Assembly (NCBI GenBank): GCA_029245395.1
Contig: JAQWPL010000002.1
Location: 1 to 61,516 of the forward strand
Origin: Gammaproteobacteria bacterium
GTDB lineage: Bacteria > Pseudomonadota > Gammaproteobacteria > Pseudomonadales > Pseudohongiellaceae
Length of the DNA stretch: 61,516 nt
Direction of reading: 5' to 3'
The notes beneath the pieces were generated by a model. It saw only the letters and a list, made by a program, of their open reading frames with translations. It had not been told where the DNA came from and did no database searches. The first letter of the stretch is position 1, and each line of letters starts with the position of its first letter. Positions 29,969 through 40,106 of this stretch are shown one piece after another. Made by a program: the position numbers and the translations under genes.

Positions 29969-30098
29969 AATAAATTCCAGAGATATCGTGTAGTTAATAA
30001 AAAACGAGGTAAATAAAAGTGTAGGTAATAAACCTTCCCTTTACAAACACTAGAATGATATTAGTGGGTAAGATGGCCGCCAATAGTGAGGAAATACA

Positions 30099-30253
30099 AT
30101 GAATATTCTCGAATACAACAGTAAAGCCTGGAATGGATTGATACAGGCCTGGTAATCACCGAACTTTTTGAAGATGGTTTGGGCAAAGATGATCCGTTGA
30201 ATGATTTGATTGATGTGCTTATTGCAACCCGAGCGGTAAAAATCACCTTGTAA
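30099..30253 (+). pseudogene. Class I SAM methyltransferase relic with internal deletion
   Basis: Two fragments in different frames. From the ATG at 30099, with a GAGG upstream, comes MNILEYNSKAWNG, the typical start of a family of bacterial SAM methyltransferases. From about 30137 another frame gives DTGLVITELFEDG then DVLIATRAVKITL and a stop, resembling the C-terminus of the same family. The about 200 residues between are missing. I infer one ancestral gene that lost its middle. It lies on the plus strand inside the gap of two minus-strand PepSY genes. Confidence 0.7.
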
Positions 30254-30271
30254 CTGGAAACCAGCTGGCGG

Positions 30272-31153
30272 CTACAAATAATTCTTAAGTACCCGCCGAT
30301 ACCACAAGATAAAACCACTGATATACATTATCGCAGGTATCAAACCCAGAAATACCCATACATACCCAAGCCAACTGCCTCTGAAGCGCCCGAAATGCAA
30401 ATTGATAAGAAAAATCAACCAGTCATCAGGACGTTCGAAATCTTCCAGGTCGGAATCCATTGCATCGATGATGAAATCAAAAGGCTGGGGGAAAGCAAAA
30501 TAAATAGCCGTCAAGCCCCACACAAAAAGCAGAAAGAAAGACCAGAATCCCAGGAAGCTATGCAACTGATATAGAAAAGAGTGAGAGCTGCTGCTTTTTA
30601 TTTTGAGGCCATCAGTCCAACGCCGCCTGCCCTGCCACCATATCAGGATGCCGCTGAAAACCATCACCAGGAATAGTAAGCCTCCAATGGCATTGAGCTT
30701 CCGGCCTAATACCCTGTCCAGTAGCAGATCATCATGTAGCCGCGTTAGCCATTCCACAGTGCGGACCTGCCAGGGAAAGGTGCTGCCTAAATCAACACCT
30801 GCATACTGATCAAAGTAATGGCTCAGTTCTGTGCCATCTTTTTCCAGCGCCACATACACTGCACGGCGAGGACGTGTAGGAGGCACGATATTGGTGACAT
30901 CATAGCCTTCGTACACTTCTAACACCCTGACTTCCAGAGCGGCACCTGCCAGAGGGTTTCCAGCTTCGGAAGGCACTTCGCTGTGTACAAGCCAGCGGCT
31001 GAACTGCGGCCTGAGCACCACAGCCGAGCCGCTCACGCTGATGACAAGAATGTACAAGCCAATTGCAATGCCCAGCCACAGGTGCACCTGAAACAAAATT
31101 CGATGAAATAGAGTAGTTTGTGGAGCCTGAACCCAGCGCCGCCAATTATTCAC
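30272..31153 (-). CDS. PepSY-associated membrane protein (PiuB-like)
   Basis: 293 residues. Helix one (LWLGIAIGLYILVISVSGSA) is followed by a periplasmic PepSY part, then WLTRLHDDLLLDRVLGRKLN with conserved His, helix two (GGLLFLVMVFSGILIWW), helix three (SFLGFWSFFLLFVWGLTAIYF) and helix four at the end. The pattern fits the PepSY_TM family with His ligands for heme. It probably shuttles electrons or reduces a periplasmic substrate. It follows a small secreted protein gene by 48 bases and a YeiH-type gene before that. Confidence 0.85.
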   Translation of the reverse strand: MNNWRRWVQAPQTTLFHRILFQVHLWLGIAIGLYILVISVSGSAVVLRPQFSRWLVHSEVPSEAGNPLAGAALEVRVLEVYEGYDVTNIVPPTRPRRAVYVALEKDGTELSHYFDQYAGVDLGSTFPWQVRTVEWLTRLHDDLLLDRVLGRKLNAIGGLLFLVMVFSGILIWWQGRRRWTDGLKIKSSSSHSFLYQLHSFLGFWSFFLLFVWGLTAIYFAFPQPFDFIIDAMDSDLEDFERPDDWLIFLINLHFGRFRGSWLGYVWVFLGLIPAIMYISGFILWYRRVLKNYL

Positions 31154-31201
31154 TGCAAAATCCTGAATTTTCCCGGGAATCGATTTGAATAAACAAAAAT
31201 G

Positions 31202-31408
31202 CTATTCAAGTAGAGACCTCACTCTCTTTTCAGCATCAAGGGCAATTCTTGATTCCATATAGAATAACGCGGCAGGGTCGATGTCATTTTCCTCTACGAC
31301 TGCGGTGTGCTGACTGAATGTATCAAATCCGTTGCTGTAGGCAATCCCCTGCTGCAGCATCAGCAGTGACACCAAAAACAGAACTGATTTCAAAACTTTT
31401 ATTTTCAT
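31202..31408 (-). CDS. Small secreted protein of unknown function
   Basis: 68 residues with a convincing signal peptide (KVLKSVLFLVSLLMLQQGIA) and a short polar, acidic mature part (VEENDIDPAALFYMESRIAL). No family recognised. Its position, 13 bases after the YeiH-type gene and 48 before the PepSY gene, and same strand, suggests an operon member rather than a chance frame. Confidence 0.6.
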   Translation of the reverse strand: MKIKVLKSVLFLVSLLMLQQGIAYSNGFDTFSQHTAVVEENDIDPAALFYMESRIALDAEKRVRSLLE

Positions 31409-31421
31409 AGCACAAGCTTCA

Positions 31422-32837
31422 TTACAAGCTATTGGTTATTTCAGGAAACACTTTGTAAAACATAACCCATGCCATCAGCAGGGTAAGGCACAAGTTCAGT
31501 GTTTGCCCGCATACATAAAGTATCAACGGTTTGCCGCCATGAAATTGCGCTCTTAATTCGCGGAAATTTGCAGACAGGCCTATGCTGGCAAAGGCAAGAC
31601 AAAACACCCAGCCACGCATGTCAGAGGTAAAATCAAGCACGCCATTTTCCACCAGTACTATTGCAGTGGCAGGATTGAGCACTTCATAGAGCAGGGAAAG
31701 CAGTATGCTGGCTCCTAGAAATCCCAGTACGAATTTTGGGAAACGCAGCCAGATCTCCGATGCGCCGACAGTCCGCCCTGCCGCTTTGTCCACTTTGGTC
31801 GTCCAGTAAACTGCCACGCCAAAGGCCAGCACACCAATTAAAATGTTCTGAATCATCTTGATAGTGGCTGCCACATTGAGCGCGATGTCACCCAGGAAAG
31901 CCCCCGCTGCGACCACAGCACCAGTTGCATCAATTGTGCCGCCGATCCACGCTCCGCCCAACACTTCCGGCATTCCTACGGCATTGATGAATGCCGGCAT
32001 GGCCACCATCATGATGGAGGTAAAAATCATGGACAGCCCCACCGCCGTAGTCAGTTCTTCTTTGGTAGCTCGGCAGGCTGCAGCCGTGGCAATAGCGGCA
32101 GAAACACCACAAACGGACATGTCAGCACTGATGGTGATATTCAGTGTTTTGGAGGAAATTTTCAGCACTTTCTGTCCAAACCAGAAGGTAGAAATCAGCA
32201 CAATTGGCGTTACGATCCAGGACACAAAGATTCCTGGCAGGCCAATGGCGAGTATTTTACCAAACAGAACTTCGGCCCCAAGCAGCACCAGCCCCGTTTT
32301 GATATACAGTTCGGGCTGCAGTGCAGGTCTGATGAAATCAGGAATGCCAAATATATTACTGATGACAAGTCCCAGTAATATGGCCCACAAGGCATAACCC
32401 AGACCAATACTTCGAAACTCAGTCTGGTTAGCCAGCATATAGGCGACAAGGCTTATAACAAAAATGAAACCAAAGCCCTTCAGAAACTCTTGCGCATTGC
32501 GCTGCATTAACAGGCTGCCTACTCCAAAAAGTAAACCCAGAAAAACAAAGAAGAGTACAGCAGACACTGCAAAGTCCACGGAGAAAACAGCGAAAGGATT
32601 AAGCGACCAACGGGACGGCCTGGCGCCATTGACAGTTTCACTGAAAAAAGTAGCAACAGCATTTCTGCTGTTATTTTCTTCTGACCAGGTATCGATTGAA
32701 AACCCAGGATTGGATTCGGCGGCAACCAGAGACTCATTGACAGTATCAAACGGTGCAATCAGAAACACGACTAGAGCAAGCGCAATGATGAAAAAGCCCA
32801 GGAGTATTGCTGCCGTGTCTTCTGTCCAGTTCGCCAT
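31422..32837 (-). CDS. Putative sulfate exporter family transporter (YeiH type)
   Basis: 471 residues with about 11 helices, resembling the YeiH/TIGR00698 family: a typical core is [24 protein letters not shown] and [33 protein letters not shown]. Members are annotated as putative sulfate exporters on weak evidence; the true substrate is unproven. An N-terminal part up to about residue 100 is a hydrophilic loop after helix one ([16 protein letters not shown]), longer than in E. coli YeiH. Lies 26 bases after a lipoprotein gene. Confidence 0.88.
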   Translation of the reverse strand: MANWTEDTAAILLGFFIIALALVVFLIAPFDTVNESLVAAESNPGFSIDTWSEENNSRNAVATFFSETVNGARPSRWSLNPFAVFSVDFAVSAVLFFVFLGLLFGVGSLLMQRNAQEFLKGFGFIFVISLVAYMLANQTEFRSIGLGYALWAILLGLVISNIFGIPDFIRPALQPELYIKTGLVLLGAEVLFGKILAIGLPGIFVSWIVTPIVLISTFWFGQKVLKISSKTLNITISADMSVCGVSAAIATAAACRATKEELTTAVGLSMIFTSIMMVAMPAFINAVGMPEVLGGAWIGGTIDATGAVVAAGAFLGDIALNVAATIKMIQNILIGVLAFGVAVYWTTKVDKAAGRTVGASEIWLRFPKFVLGFLGASILLSLLYEVLNPATAIVLVENGVLDFTSDMRGWVFCLAFASIGLSANFRELRAQFHGGKPLILYVCGQTLNLCLTLLMAWVMFYKVFPEITNSL

Positions 32838-32863
32838 GGCTAACCTGCCCTTATTAAAAGTTC

Positions 32864-33382
32864 TTAATCAAATTCATCAATATAGTAACGCTCGAAAAAG
32901 ATGTCTTCCCCGGTAAGCTCCCCTGCCATGATGCTTGCCACATCATTTTCTACCCGGTCCATATAGTCATCAAGATCACCGCGATCCAGGGCCTCAATCA
33001 ATGCATCACGCCAGACTGAGGCATTACGAGTATCAAGCAGTCTGACGTCATTGTCTTTGGCCCATTCACTGGCAATTATGCCGCCAAGAAAGTAGAGCCG
33101 CTCCGAGACTTCTAAACTGTAGGGTTCCTCCAGCCTTTCCAGCACTTCCCGGGTCAGGTTGAGCCATCCAGGTGCCAGGCTGGAACCGTTGTAGAAACGG
33201 GTGATCCACAACAAATAGTCATCCTCGGTCTGGTATTGGCCGGCTGCTTCATCAGCCCTGAATGCCGCTATAAAGTATTCTTTTGGATAAGCGGGTTCAG
33301 GCCACTGTAGATCAATGCTGATCAGACTACAGCCTGATAAACAGCACAGGATTATTATTAAAAACAGATTCTTATTCTTCAT
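32864..33382 (-). CDS. Lipoprotein of unknown function
   Basis: 172 residues starting [18 protein letters not shown], a signal peptide ending in the lipobox LSGC. The mature part is acidic and helical ([44 protein letters not shown]). I recognise no family. It follows the quinohemoprotein dehydrogenase gene by 43 bases and precedes the YeiH-type gene by 26, so an operon is likely. Confidence 0.75.
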   Translation of the reverse strand: MKNKNLFLIIILCCLSGCSLISIDLQWPEPAYPKEYFIAAFRADEAAGQYQTEDDYLLWITRFYNGSSLAPGWLNLTREVLERLEEPYSLEVSERLYFLGGIIASEWAKDNDVRLLDTRNASVWRDALIEALDRGDLDDYMDRVENDVASIMAGELTGEDIFFERYYIDEFD

Positions 33383-33425
33383 GCTTACTACTTTTACTAG
33401 TCAATTGCCTACTTTTAAGACCCGG

Positions 33426-35534
33426 TTATTGGAATAACCTGTCCACTACATATCCACTCACATCCCTGATTTGTTCCGGGCTTAGTGCACCTGTGAAAGT
33501 CGGCATAGCATTCCTTCCTGTAGATACGATGGTAATAACCTCGCCGATAGCCGAGAGGTTATTCAATGGCATGGCATTATTATGACCGCCCAAACCGTCA
33601 TCACCGTGACATGGCAGGCAAGTTTGCTTGTACAGTGTTTCACCAGCGAGGTAGTCAGGCTCACCATCTGCCACTGTAAACTGACCTGGGTCTATCCCGG
33701 TGACAGAAGCAACAATAGGCAAGGTATCCCCGGGTGTGGTTTCTTCCATCTGCCCTTCCAGGGAAAACAACCACAGGCTGTCACCGCGAGGCGAACCCTG
33801 AAACAGGTTGCCGCCGGAAAACGCTGCAATATATTGTTTGCCATCGCGCTCGAAACTGATAGCCGGCGCATTCATTCCCGCTCCGGTCTGGAAGCCCCAG
33901 AGTTCCATACCCGTATCGGTGTCCAACGCCGTCAATCGCCCATCATTGCGCCCTACAAACAATAGATCCCCGGCAGTTGCCAGAAAGCCGCTATAGCATT
34001 GTTCCTGCCAACGGTACTGCCAGACTTTGGTATTGGTAGTCATATCCATGGCGGCAACAATACCTGAATTCTGCCTGGTAGAACCGCCAAAGTTTCCTCC
34101 AATCCAGGATGCGCCACCATGTTCCTCAGGCAGTTCAGTATCTTCCATGTTCAACACCGCAGAGGAGTCTGAAGAGCAGATGTACATAGTCTGTCGCTCA
34201 GGATCATAGGCACTAGGTGCCCAGTTGGCTCCACCGGCCAGGCCAGGCGAAACAAGTACCGGCTCATACAAAAATGGGGTGAATATCCTGCCTTGATTAA
34301 CCAGTTGCGTGCCTTCGGGTGCTATATCTATAAACTGTGGAATAAAGGCCTCACCAATGGGATAAGGCTGGGTCGGCGAAGTGAATTGTTCAGCTATCTG
34401 CGGAACAGGTTTTTCTTCTACGCCAATAATGGGCTCTCCGGTGATGCGATCGAGAATATATACCCAACCGGTTTTTCCAGCTTCAGCAACTGCTTTGCGT
34501 ACTTCCCCCTGATAGTCCATGTCAAACAGGATGACTGGATTGGGTGCATCGTAATCCCATATATCATGGTGTACCTGTTGGAAATGCCAGCGGTATTCGC
34601 CGGTCCGTACATCAATAGCAACAATAGAAGCTGTGAACAGATTGTCCCCTTCCCTGACAGCGCCGTTTACATCGGGTCCTGGATTACCGGTTGAAAAATA
34701 GAGCAAGCCCAGCTCAGGGTCCAGGGCTGGTGTCTGCCAAACAGTACCGCCGCCAAATTCATAGGCCATAGTGTCCTGGGGCCACGTGTCATGACCAAAA
34801 TCACCGGGTCCAGGAATAGTATAAAACGTCCAGATTTTTTCCCCGGTATCCGCATCAAAGGCTTCAACCAGTCCGCGCACACCCTTTTCTGCACCGGAAT
34901 AACCTGTGATAACCATACCGTCATAAAAAAGCGGCGCACCGGTAATACTGTAACCATCCTGCCAGCGTACGCTTTGGGTTTCCCAGATCACTTCTCCAGT
35001 GTCTTCATCCAGAGCTATAAGCCTGGCATCCAGTTGACCAAGAAACACCTTGCCATCACCAAGTGCGACACCACGATTGTCCCATCCGCAACATACGGCT
35101 TCACCCATTTCTTCAGGGAATTGGGAATTGTGTTCCCACATCAACTCACCACTGTCTACATCCACGGCAAAGGCATCACTGTCACCTGTCGTCATATAAA
35201 GTACACCATCCTTATAGAGCGGCGTACCTTCTGCTGAATAGCGGGTTTCCAAGCCGGAACCATTCAGGTGCACACGCCACTCTGCTTGCAGCTGTGACAC
35301 AGATTCGCGGTTTATTTCATCAAGAGGCGACCAGCGCTGATTAGAGTAAGAGCCACCATTAGTTAGCCAGGCATCTACAGGAGCTTGTGCCAGTGGATCT
35401 GTGTTCAATGGGCTAGCACTTACTGAAGGAACGTTATCCGCAGCTACATTTGTAATAGGTTGAGATGTTTCTTCCTGGCTGCAAGCAGTCAGCAAAGTAA
35501 TAAGGTTTAATAGTGCACATTGCGCTCTGGACAT
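33426..35534 (-). CDS. Lipoprotein quinohemoprotein (PQQ) alcohol dehydrogenase
   Basis: 702 residues. The N-terminal signal peptide ends in LLTACS, a lipobox, so the protein is probably membrane-tethered. An eight-blade PQQ propeller follows, with the vicinal disulfide EAVCCGWDNRG and the active-site stretch HHDIWDYDAPNPV. The second Asp in WDYD aligns with the extra Asp used by lanthanide-dependent enzymes. The C-terminus is a cytochrome c domain with CLPCH and axial Met in NAMPTF. It oxidises alcohols in the periplasm and passes electrons to its own heme. Confidence 0.92.
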   Translation of the reverse strand: MSRAQCALLNLITLLTACSQEETSQPITNVAADNVPSVSASPLNTDPLAQAPVDAWLTNGGSYSNQRWSPLDEINRESVSQLQAEWRVHLNGSGLETRYSAEGTPLYKDGVLYMTTGDSDAFAVDVDSGELMWEHNSQFPEEMGEAVCCGWDNRGVALGDGKVFLGQLDARLIALDEDTGEVIWETQSVRWQDGYSITGAPLFYDGMVITGYSGAEKGVRGLVEAFDADTGEKIWTFYTIPGPGDFGHDTWPQDTMAYEFGGGTVWQTPALDPELGLLYFSTGNPGPDVNGAVREGDNLFTASIVAIDVRTGEYRWHFQQVHHDIWDYDAPNPVILFDMDYQGEVRKAVAEAGKTGWVYILDRITGEPIIGVEEKPVPQIAEQFTSPTQPYPIGEAFIPQFIDIAPEGTQLVNQGRIFTPFLYEPVLVSPGLAGGANWAPSAYDPERQTMYICSSDSSAVLNMEDTELPEEHGGASWIGGNFGGSTRQNSGIVAAMDMTTNTKVWQYRWQEQCYSGFLATAGDLLFVGRNDGRLTALDTDTGMELWGFQTGAGMNAPAISFERDGKQYIAAFSGGNLFQGSPRGDSLWLFSLEGQMEETTPGDTLPIVASVTGIDPGQFTVADGEPDYLAGETLYKQTCLPCHGDDGLGGHNNAMPLNNLSAIGEVITIVSTGRNAMPTFTGALSPEQIRDVSGYVVDRLFQ

Positions 35535-35622
35535 GTCGCCCCCCTATGAAGTGGTTCTAATATTTATATTGAACGGGGATTATATAGAGATGCCGGCAGC
35601 TTTTGCTACTGGCAAGAAATGT

Positions 35623-36120
35623 TCAGGTCACCTGGAATGATCTGCGAATGTAACGCAAAGCAACAAAAATAAAAGGCCAGATAATGGCGCTGGACAGTGC
35701 GGATATCATGAAAATCAGGTTGGGGGCGGTATTCTGGCTGTTGGCAGTGAGCACCCAGAACGAGAGCAACTGGTGGATACCAACAAGAATCAGGATAGTG
35801 CTGCTTTGCTGAACCGCTGTAAACATTCGCATGCGCTGGTAAAGACTCAGTGCCAGGTAAGCAACAAGTGCTAGCGCCAGGGCATTGAGCCCTAGCAAGG
35901 ATCCTTCCAGTACATCTATAAAAAAGCCCGCTATCCATGCAGCGAGAAGGCCAATTCTGTCTGGAAGCGCCATCACCCAGTAAATAACAACCAACGCAAC
36001 CCATTCAGGCCGGTAAGCTTCTAGCCAGTCAGGTAATGGAAGCACAGTAAACAGGGCCGCCAGCACAAAAGTGCCTATAATAATCCAGCCGCCGTGATGA
36101 TTACTGAGTTTATTCGCCAT
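35623..36120 (-). CDS. mreD: Rod shape-determining protein MreD
   Basis: 165 residues, five to six helices, with the family stretch IAGFFIDVLEGSLLGLNALALALVAYLAL. MreD is an inner membrane partner of MreC in the elongasome. It starts 9 bases after the mreC stop, the last gene of mreBCD. Short positively charged C-terminus (RYIRRSFQVT). Confidence 0.93.
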   Translation of the reverse strand: MANKLSNHHGGWIIIGTFVLAALFTVLPLPDWLEAYRPEWVALVVIYWVMALPDRIGLLAAWIAGFFIDVLEGSLLGLNALALALVAYLALSLYQRMRMFTAVQQSSTILILVGIHQLLSFWVLTANSQNTAPNLIFMISALSSAIIWPFIFVALRYIRRSFQVT

Positions 36121-36129
36121 GTCCCTACC

Positions 36130-36948
36130 TTATTTAAACACCAGCAGCACATTGCGGCTTCGGTCCAGTTGAGCAGTGGGCTCGACGATGACAGTGGCAA
36201 AGGGAGCACCTGGATCATGCACAACATTGCTGACAACACCCACAGGATAGCCGGCAGGAAAGCGACCACCAAAGCCTGACGTGACCAGTACATCACCGAT
36301 CATGACATCGAAAGTATCAGAAATATTATTCAATTCCAGGCGCTGCAAACTGTCTTGTGTACCTGTTGCAATAGCCCGGTTGCCATTGCGGTTAATTTGT
36401 ACCGGGGTGGAATGCTGGGGATCAGTAATTAACAATACCCAACTGGCAAAGGGTTCCACGTCAACCACCTGCCCCATCAATCCAAAGGCATCGAGAACGG
36501 GTTGCCCAACAAATACATCCTGGTTACTGCCCTTGTTAATCAGCACACGCTTGGTGAATGGGTCCGGTGATTCCCCGGTTAACTCTGCATTTACAGTCCT
36601 CTCTTCTACAATGGTCGAGGCATTCAATAGTTCATTCAGTCGCCGGTTCTCTGCTTCCAGATGCCCAAGTTTTTGCAACTGATATTGTTGCTGCAACAGT
36701 TGATCTTTCAGGTTCTGACTTTCACCAATCAGATAGCTGCGGCTTTGCATGTTGTTATTTACAGAATCTGATATAGCACGCGGGGTATCCGACAGCCAAT
36801 GCAAGGGTGTTATAAGATAGGACGCGTAGAAACGCACACTTGAGAGGTAATCGAATCGGCTGTCTGCCAGCATCATCACCATGGACAGCAAGGCGAGACC
36901 CAGCAAGCGATAGCCTTGAGAGGAATTTTGGATAAAAAGAGATTTGAT
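36130..36948 (-). CDS. mreC: Rod shape-determining protein MreC (noncanonical start likely)
   Basis: A membrane-anchored periplasmic elongasome scaffold. The frame from an ATC codon at 36948 gives xKSLFIQNSSQGYRLLGLA and aligns position by position with the N-terminus of E. coli MreC (MKPIFSRGPSLQIRL). There is an AGAGG 8 bases upstream of the ATC. The in-frame stop is at 36970-36972, and the only normal start codon near the beginning is a TTG at 36906, which would remove the cytoplasmic tail and part of the anchor. So the start is 36948 (272 residues) if AUC is used, or 36906. The coiled coil (SRSYLIGESQNLKDQLLQQ) and beta domain (VLVTSGFGGRFPAGYPVGVV) are normal. Confidence 0.88.
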   Translation of the reverse strand: MKSLFIQNSSQGYRLLGLALLSMVMMLADSRFDYLSSVRFYASYLITPLHWLSDTPRAISDSVNNNMQSRSYLIGESQNLKDQLLQQQYQLQKLGHLEAENRRLNELLNASTIVEERTVNAELTGESPDPFTKRVLINKGSNQDVFVGQPVLDAFGLMGQVVDVEPFASWVLLITDPQHSTPVQINRNGNRAIATGTQDSLQRLELNNISDTFDVMIGDVLVTSGFGGRFPAGYPVGVVSNVVHDPGAPFATVIVEPTAQLDRSRNVLLVFK

Positions 36949-37039
36949 TGCTCTAACCTCTAGGAGACTTTAAAAATTAAAAGCCCGTAATTTTTTGACT
37001 TTAGAATGCTTAGCCAGTTTATAAAAAAATATTCATTTT

Positions 37040-38086
<1,047 letters not shown>

Positions 38087-38138
38087 TTACTCTCAATTAA
38101 CAAAAAAAACGGAGAATGGCTCATTAGGTGATTCTTCC

Positions 38139-38167
38139 AGTATAATTAGCCGCCTCAGAACGGGCAA
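38139..38167 (-). promoter_or_regulatory. Sigma70-type promoter for mreBCD
   Basis: On the minus strand, TTGCCC (38167-38162), a 17-base spacer and TATACT (38144-38139). Transcription would start near 38132, leaving a leader of about 55 bases to mreB. Called by pattern. Confidence 0.6.
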
Positions 38168-38271
38168 CTCTAGCAATCACAACAACTTAGAGCAAGAATT
38201 AAATCTGGTTTATCAGATTTAGATCATATTTATGCCCTGTTTTGGCCCGAATTAATTTTTTGGAGTTAATC

Positions 38272-38559
38272 ATGCCTATCGAACTTGAAGATTTGGAGAA
38301 TATTGCCCATCTGGCGCGCCTGCACCTGTCTGAAGAAGAAAAGTCAGAAGCGGCAAGCAGCATGTCCAACATCCTCAAACTCATCGACCAGATGCAGTCA
38401 GTGGACACGGATAATGTCACTCCCCTTGCTCATCCCTTAGACTCGGTGCAACGTTTGCGTGATGACGAGGTTACGGAAACCAACAAACGTGATGCGCTAC
38501 AAAAAATTGCCCCGGAAACTGACCAGGGATTATTCCTGGTGCCAAAGGTAATCGAGTAA
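38272..38559 (+). CDS. gatC: Aspartyl/glutamyl-tRNA amidotransferase subunit C
   Basis: 95 residues from the ATG at 38272 with TTGGAGT upstream. The sequence has the GatC pattern ENIAHLARLHLSEEEKS, NILKLIDQMQSVDTDNV and PLAHPL, ending PETDQGLFLVPKVIE. GatC wraps GatA and GatB in the amidotransferase that corrects mischarged Glu-tRNA-Gln or Asp-tRNA-Asn. First gene of gatCAB, divergent from mreB. Confidence 0.95.
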   Translation: MPIELEDLENIAHLARLHLSEEEKSEAASSMSNILKLIDQMQSVDTDNVTPLAHPLDSVQRLRDDEVTETNKRDALQKIAPETDQGLFLVPKVIE

Positions 38560-38628
38560 ATAACTCTACCATTTTTAACCAGTTGGTCAAATTTTGCATA
38601 ATCACCACATGCATCAGGACATATAGCG

Positions 38629-40083
38629 ATGATTGATTCAGGCCTGGCACAGATTTCCAGGGCACTAGCGGCAAGAGAAGTTTCCAGTGTGGAACTCACA
38701 CAAGAGTACCTCGCGCGTATTGAAAAAGAAAACAGTAACCTGAATGCCTACATCACAGTATGCAATGAATTAGCCCTGGAACAGGCTAACGCCGCCGATG
38801 CAGTTCGTAGCAAAGGCGAAGCCGGGGCATTTACCGGCATTCCTATTGCGCATAAGGATTTGTTTTGTACCGCCGGCATTCGAACTTCATGCGGCTCCAG
38901 GATGCTGGATAATTTTATTTCTCCCTATGATGCCACCGTGGTTGAACGCTTCAAGCAAGCTGGCGCCGTCACGCTGGGTAAAACCAACATGGATGAATTC
39001 GCCATGGGCTCCTCGAATGAAACCAGTTTTTATGGGCCAGTAAAAAACCCCTGGGATCATTCACTTGTACCTGGCGGTTCTTCCGGGGGCTCTGCCGCTG
39101 CCGTAGCTGCCAGATTATGTGCAGGTGCCACAGCCACAGACACCGGCGGCTCAATTCGCCAACCAGCCTCCTTTACAGGACTAACTGGTTTAAAACCTAC
39201 CTATGGCCGGGTCAGTCGCTGGGGCATGGTGGCTTTTGCCTCGAGTCTTGATCAGGCAGGCACCTTGACCCAATCGGCAGAAGATGCCGCCATGATGCTA
39301 AATGTTATGGCTGGCCTTGATCAAAAAGACTCAACTTGCAGTGATGTGTCTGTTGATGATTACACGGCTGGCCTTGACAAACCTTTGAAAGGTTTGAAAA
39401 TCGGGCTCCCGAAAGAACATTTTTCTGAAGGCCTCAATGCAGAGGTTGAACAATGTATACGGGATGCTATCAGTGAATACGAAAAACTCGGTGCAAGCAT
39501 CCAGGAAATCAGTTTGCCGAACAGTCACCTGTCGGTTTCTGCCTATTATGTTATTGCCCCGGCCGAAGCCTCTGCCAACTTGTCGCGCTATGACGCAGTA
39601 CGGTACGGTTATCGCTGTGAGAACCCGGTTGATCTGGAAGACATGTATAAGCGCTCGCGTAGTGAAGGCTTTGGTGCTGAAGTAAAACGCCGCATTATGG
39701 TGGGCACCTACGCTCTGTCGGCAGGATACTATGATGCCTATTACAGAAAGGCGCAGAAAATACGCCGCTTAATCAAAGACGATTTTCAGCAAGCATTTGA
39801 GGAGGTAGATGTCATCATAGGCCCCACATCGCCCCACACGGCATTTCCCATTGGCGCCCAAAATGATGATCCGGTCACCATGTACCTGGAAGATATTTAT
39901 ACCATTGCAGTAAACCTTGCAGGCTTGCCAGGAATGTCGATTCCTTCCGGCCTGGTCAATGGTTTGCCCGTGGGATTGCAGATAGTAGGAAGAGACTTTT
40001 CTGAAGCACAACTTTTGAATGTCGCGCACCAATTCCAATTGGCTACAGACTGGCATACCAAAACGCCTGACAATCAAGCGTAG
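38629..40083 (+). CDS. gatA: Aspartyl/glutamyl-tRNA amidotransferase subunit A
   Basis: 484 residues of the amidase signature family. Catalytic Ser-cisSer-Lys sites are visible: K in [12 protein letters not shown], the Gly/Ser loop [16 protein letters not shown], and Ser in [12 protein letters not shown]. GatA hydrolyses glutamine and delivers ammonia to GatB. It starts 69 bases after gatC. Confidence 0.96.
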   Translation: MIDSGLAQISRALAAREVSSVELTQEYLARIEKENSNLNAYITVCNELALEQANAADAVRSKGEAGAFTGIPIAHKDLFCTAGIRTSCGSRMLDNFISPYDATVVERFKQAGAVTLGKTNMDEFAMGSSNETSFYGPVKNPWDHSLVPGGSSGGSAAAVAARLCAGATATDTGGSIRQPASFTGLTGLKPTYGRVSRWGMVAFASSLDQAGTLTQSAEDAAMMLNVMAGLDQKDSTCSDVSVDDYTAGLDKPLKGLKIGLPKEHFSEGLNAEVEQCIRDAISEYEKLGASIQEISLPNSHLSVSAYYVIAPAEASANLSRYDAVRYGYRCENPVDLEDMYKRSRSEGFGAEVKRRIMVGTYALSAGYYDAYYRKAQKIRRLIKDDFQQAFEEVDVIIGPTSPHTAFPIGAQNDDPVTMYLEDIYTIAVNLAGLPGMSIPSGLVNGLPVGLQIVGRDFSEAQLLNVAHQFQLATDWHTKTPDNQA

Positions 40084-40106
40084 CAAGAGCACATAGAGAA
40101 GAAAAA

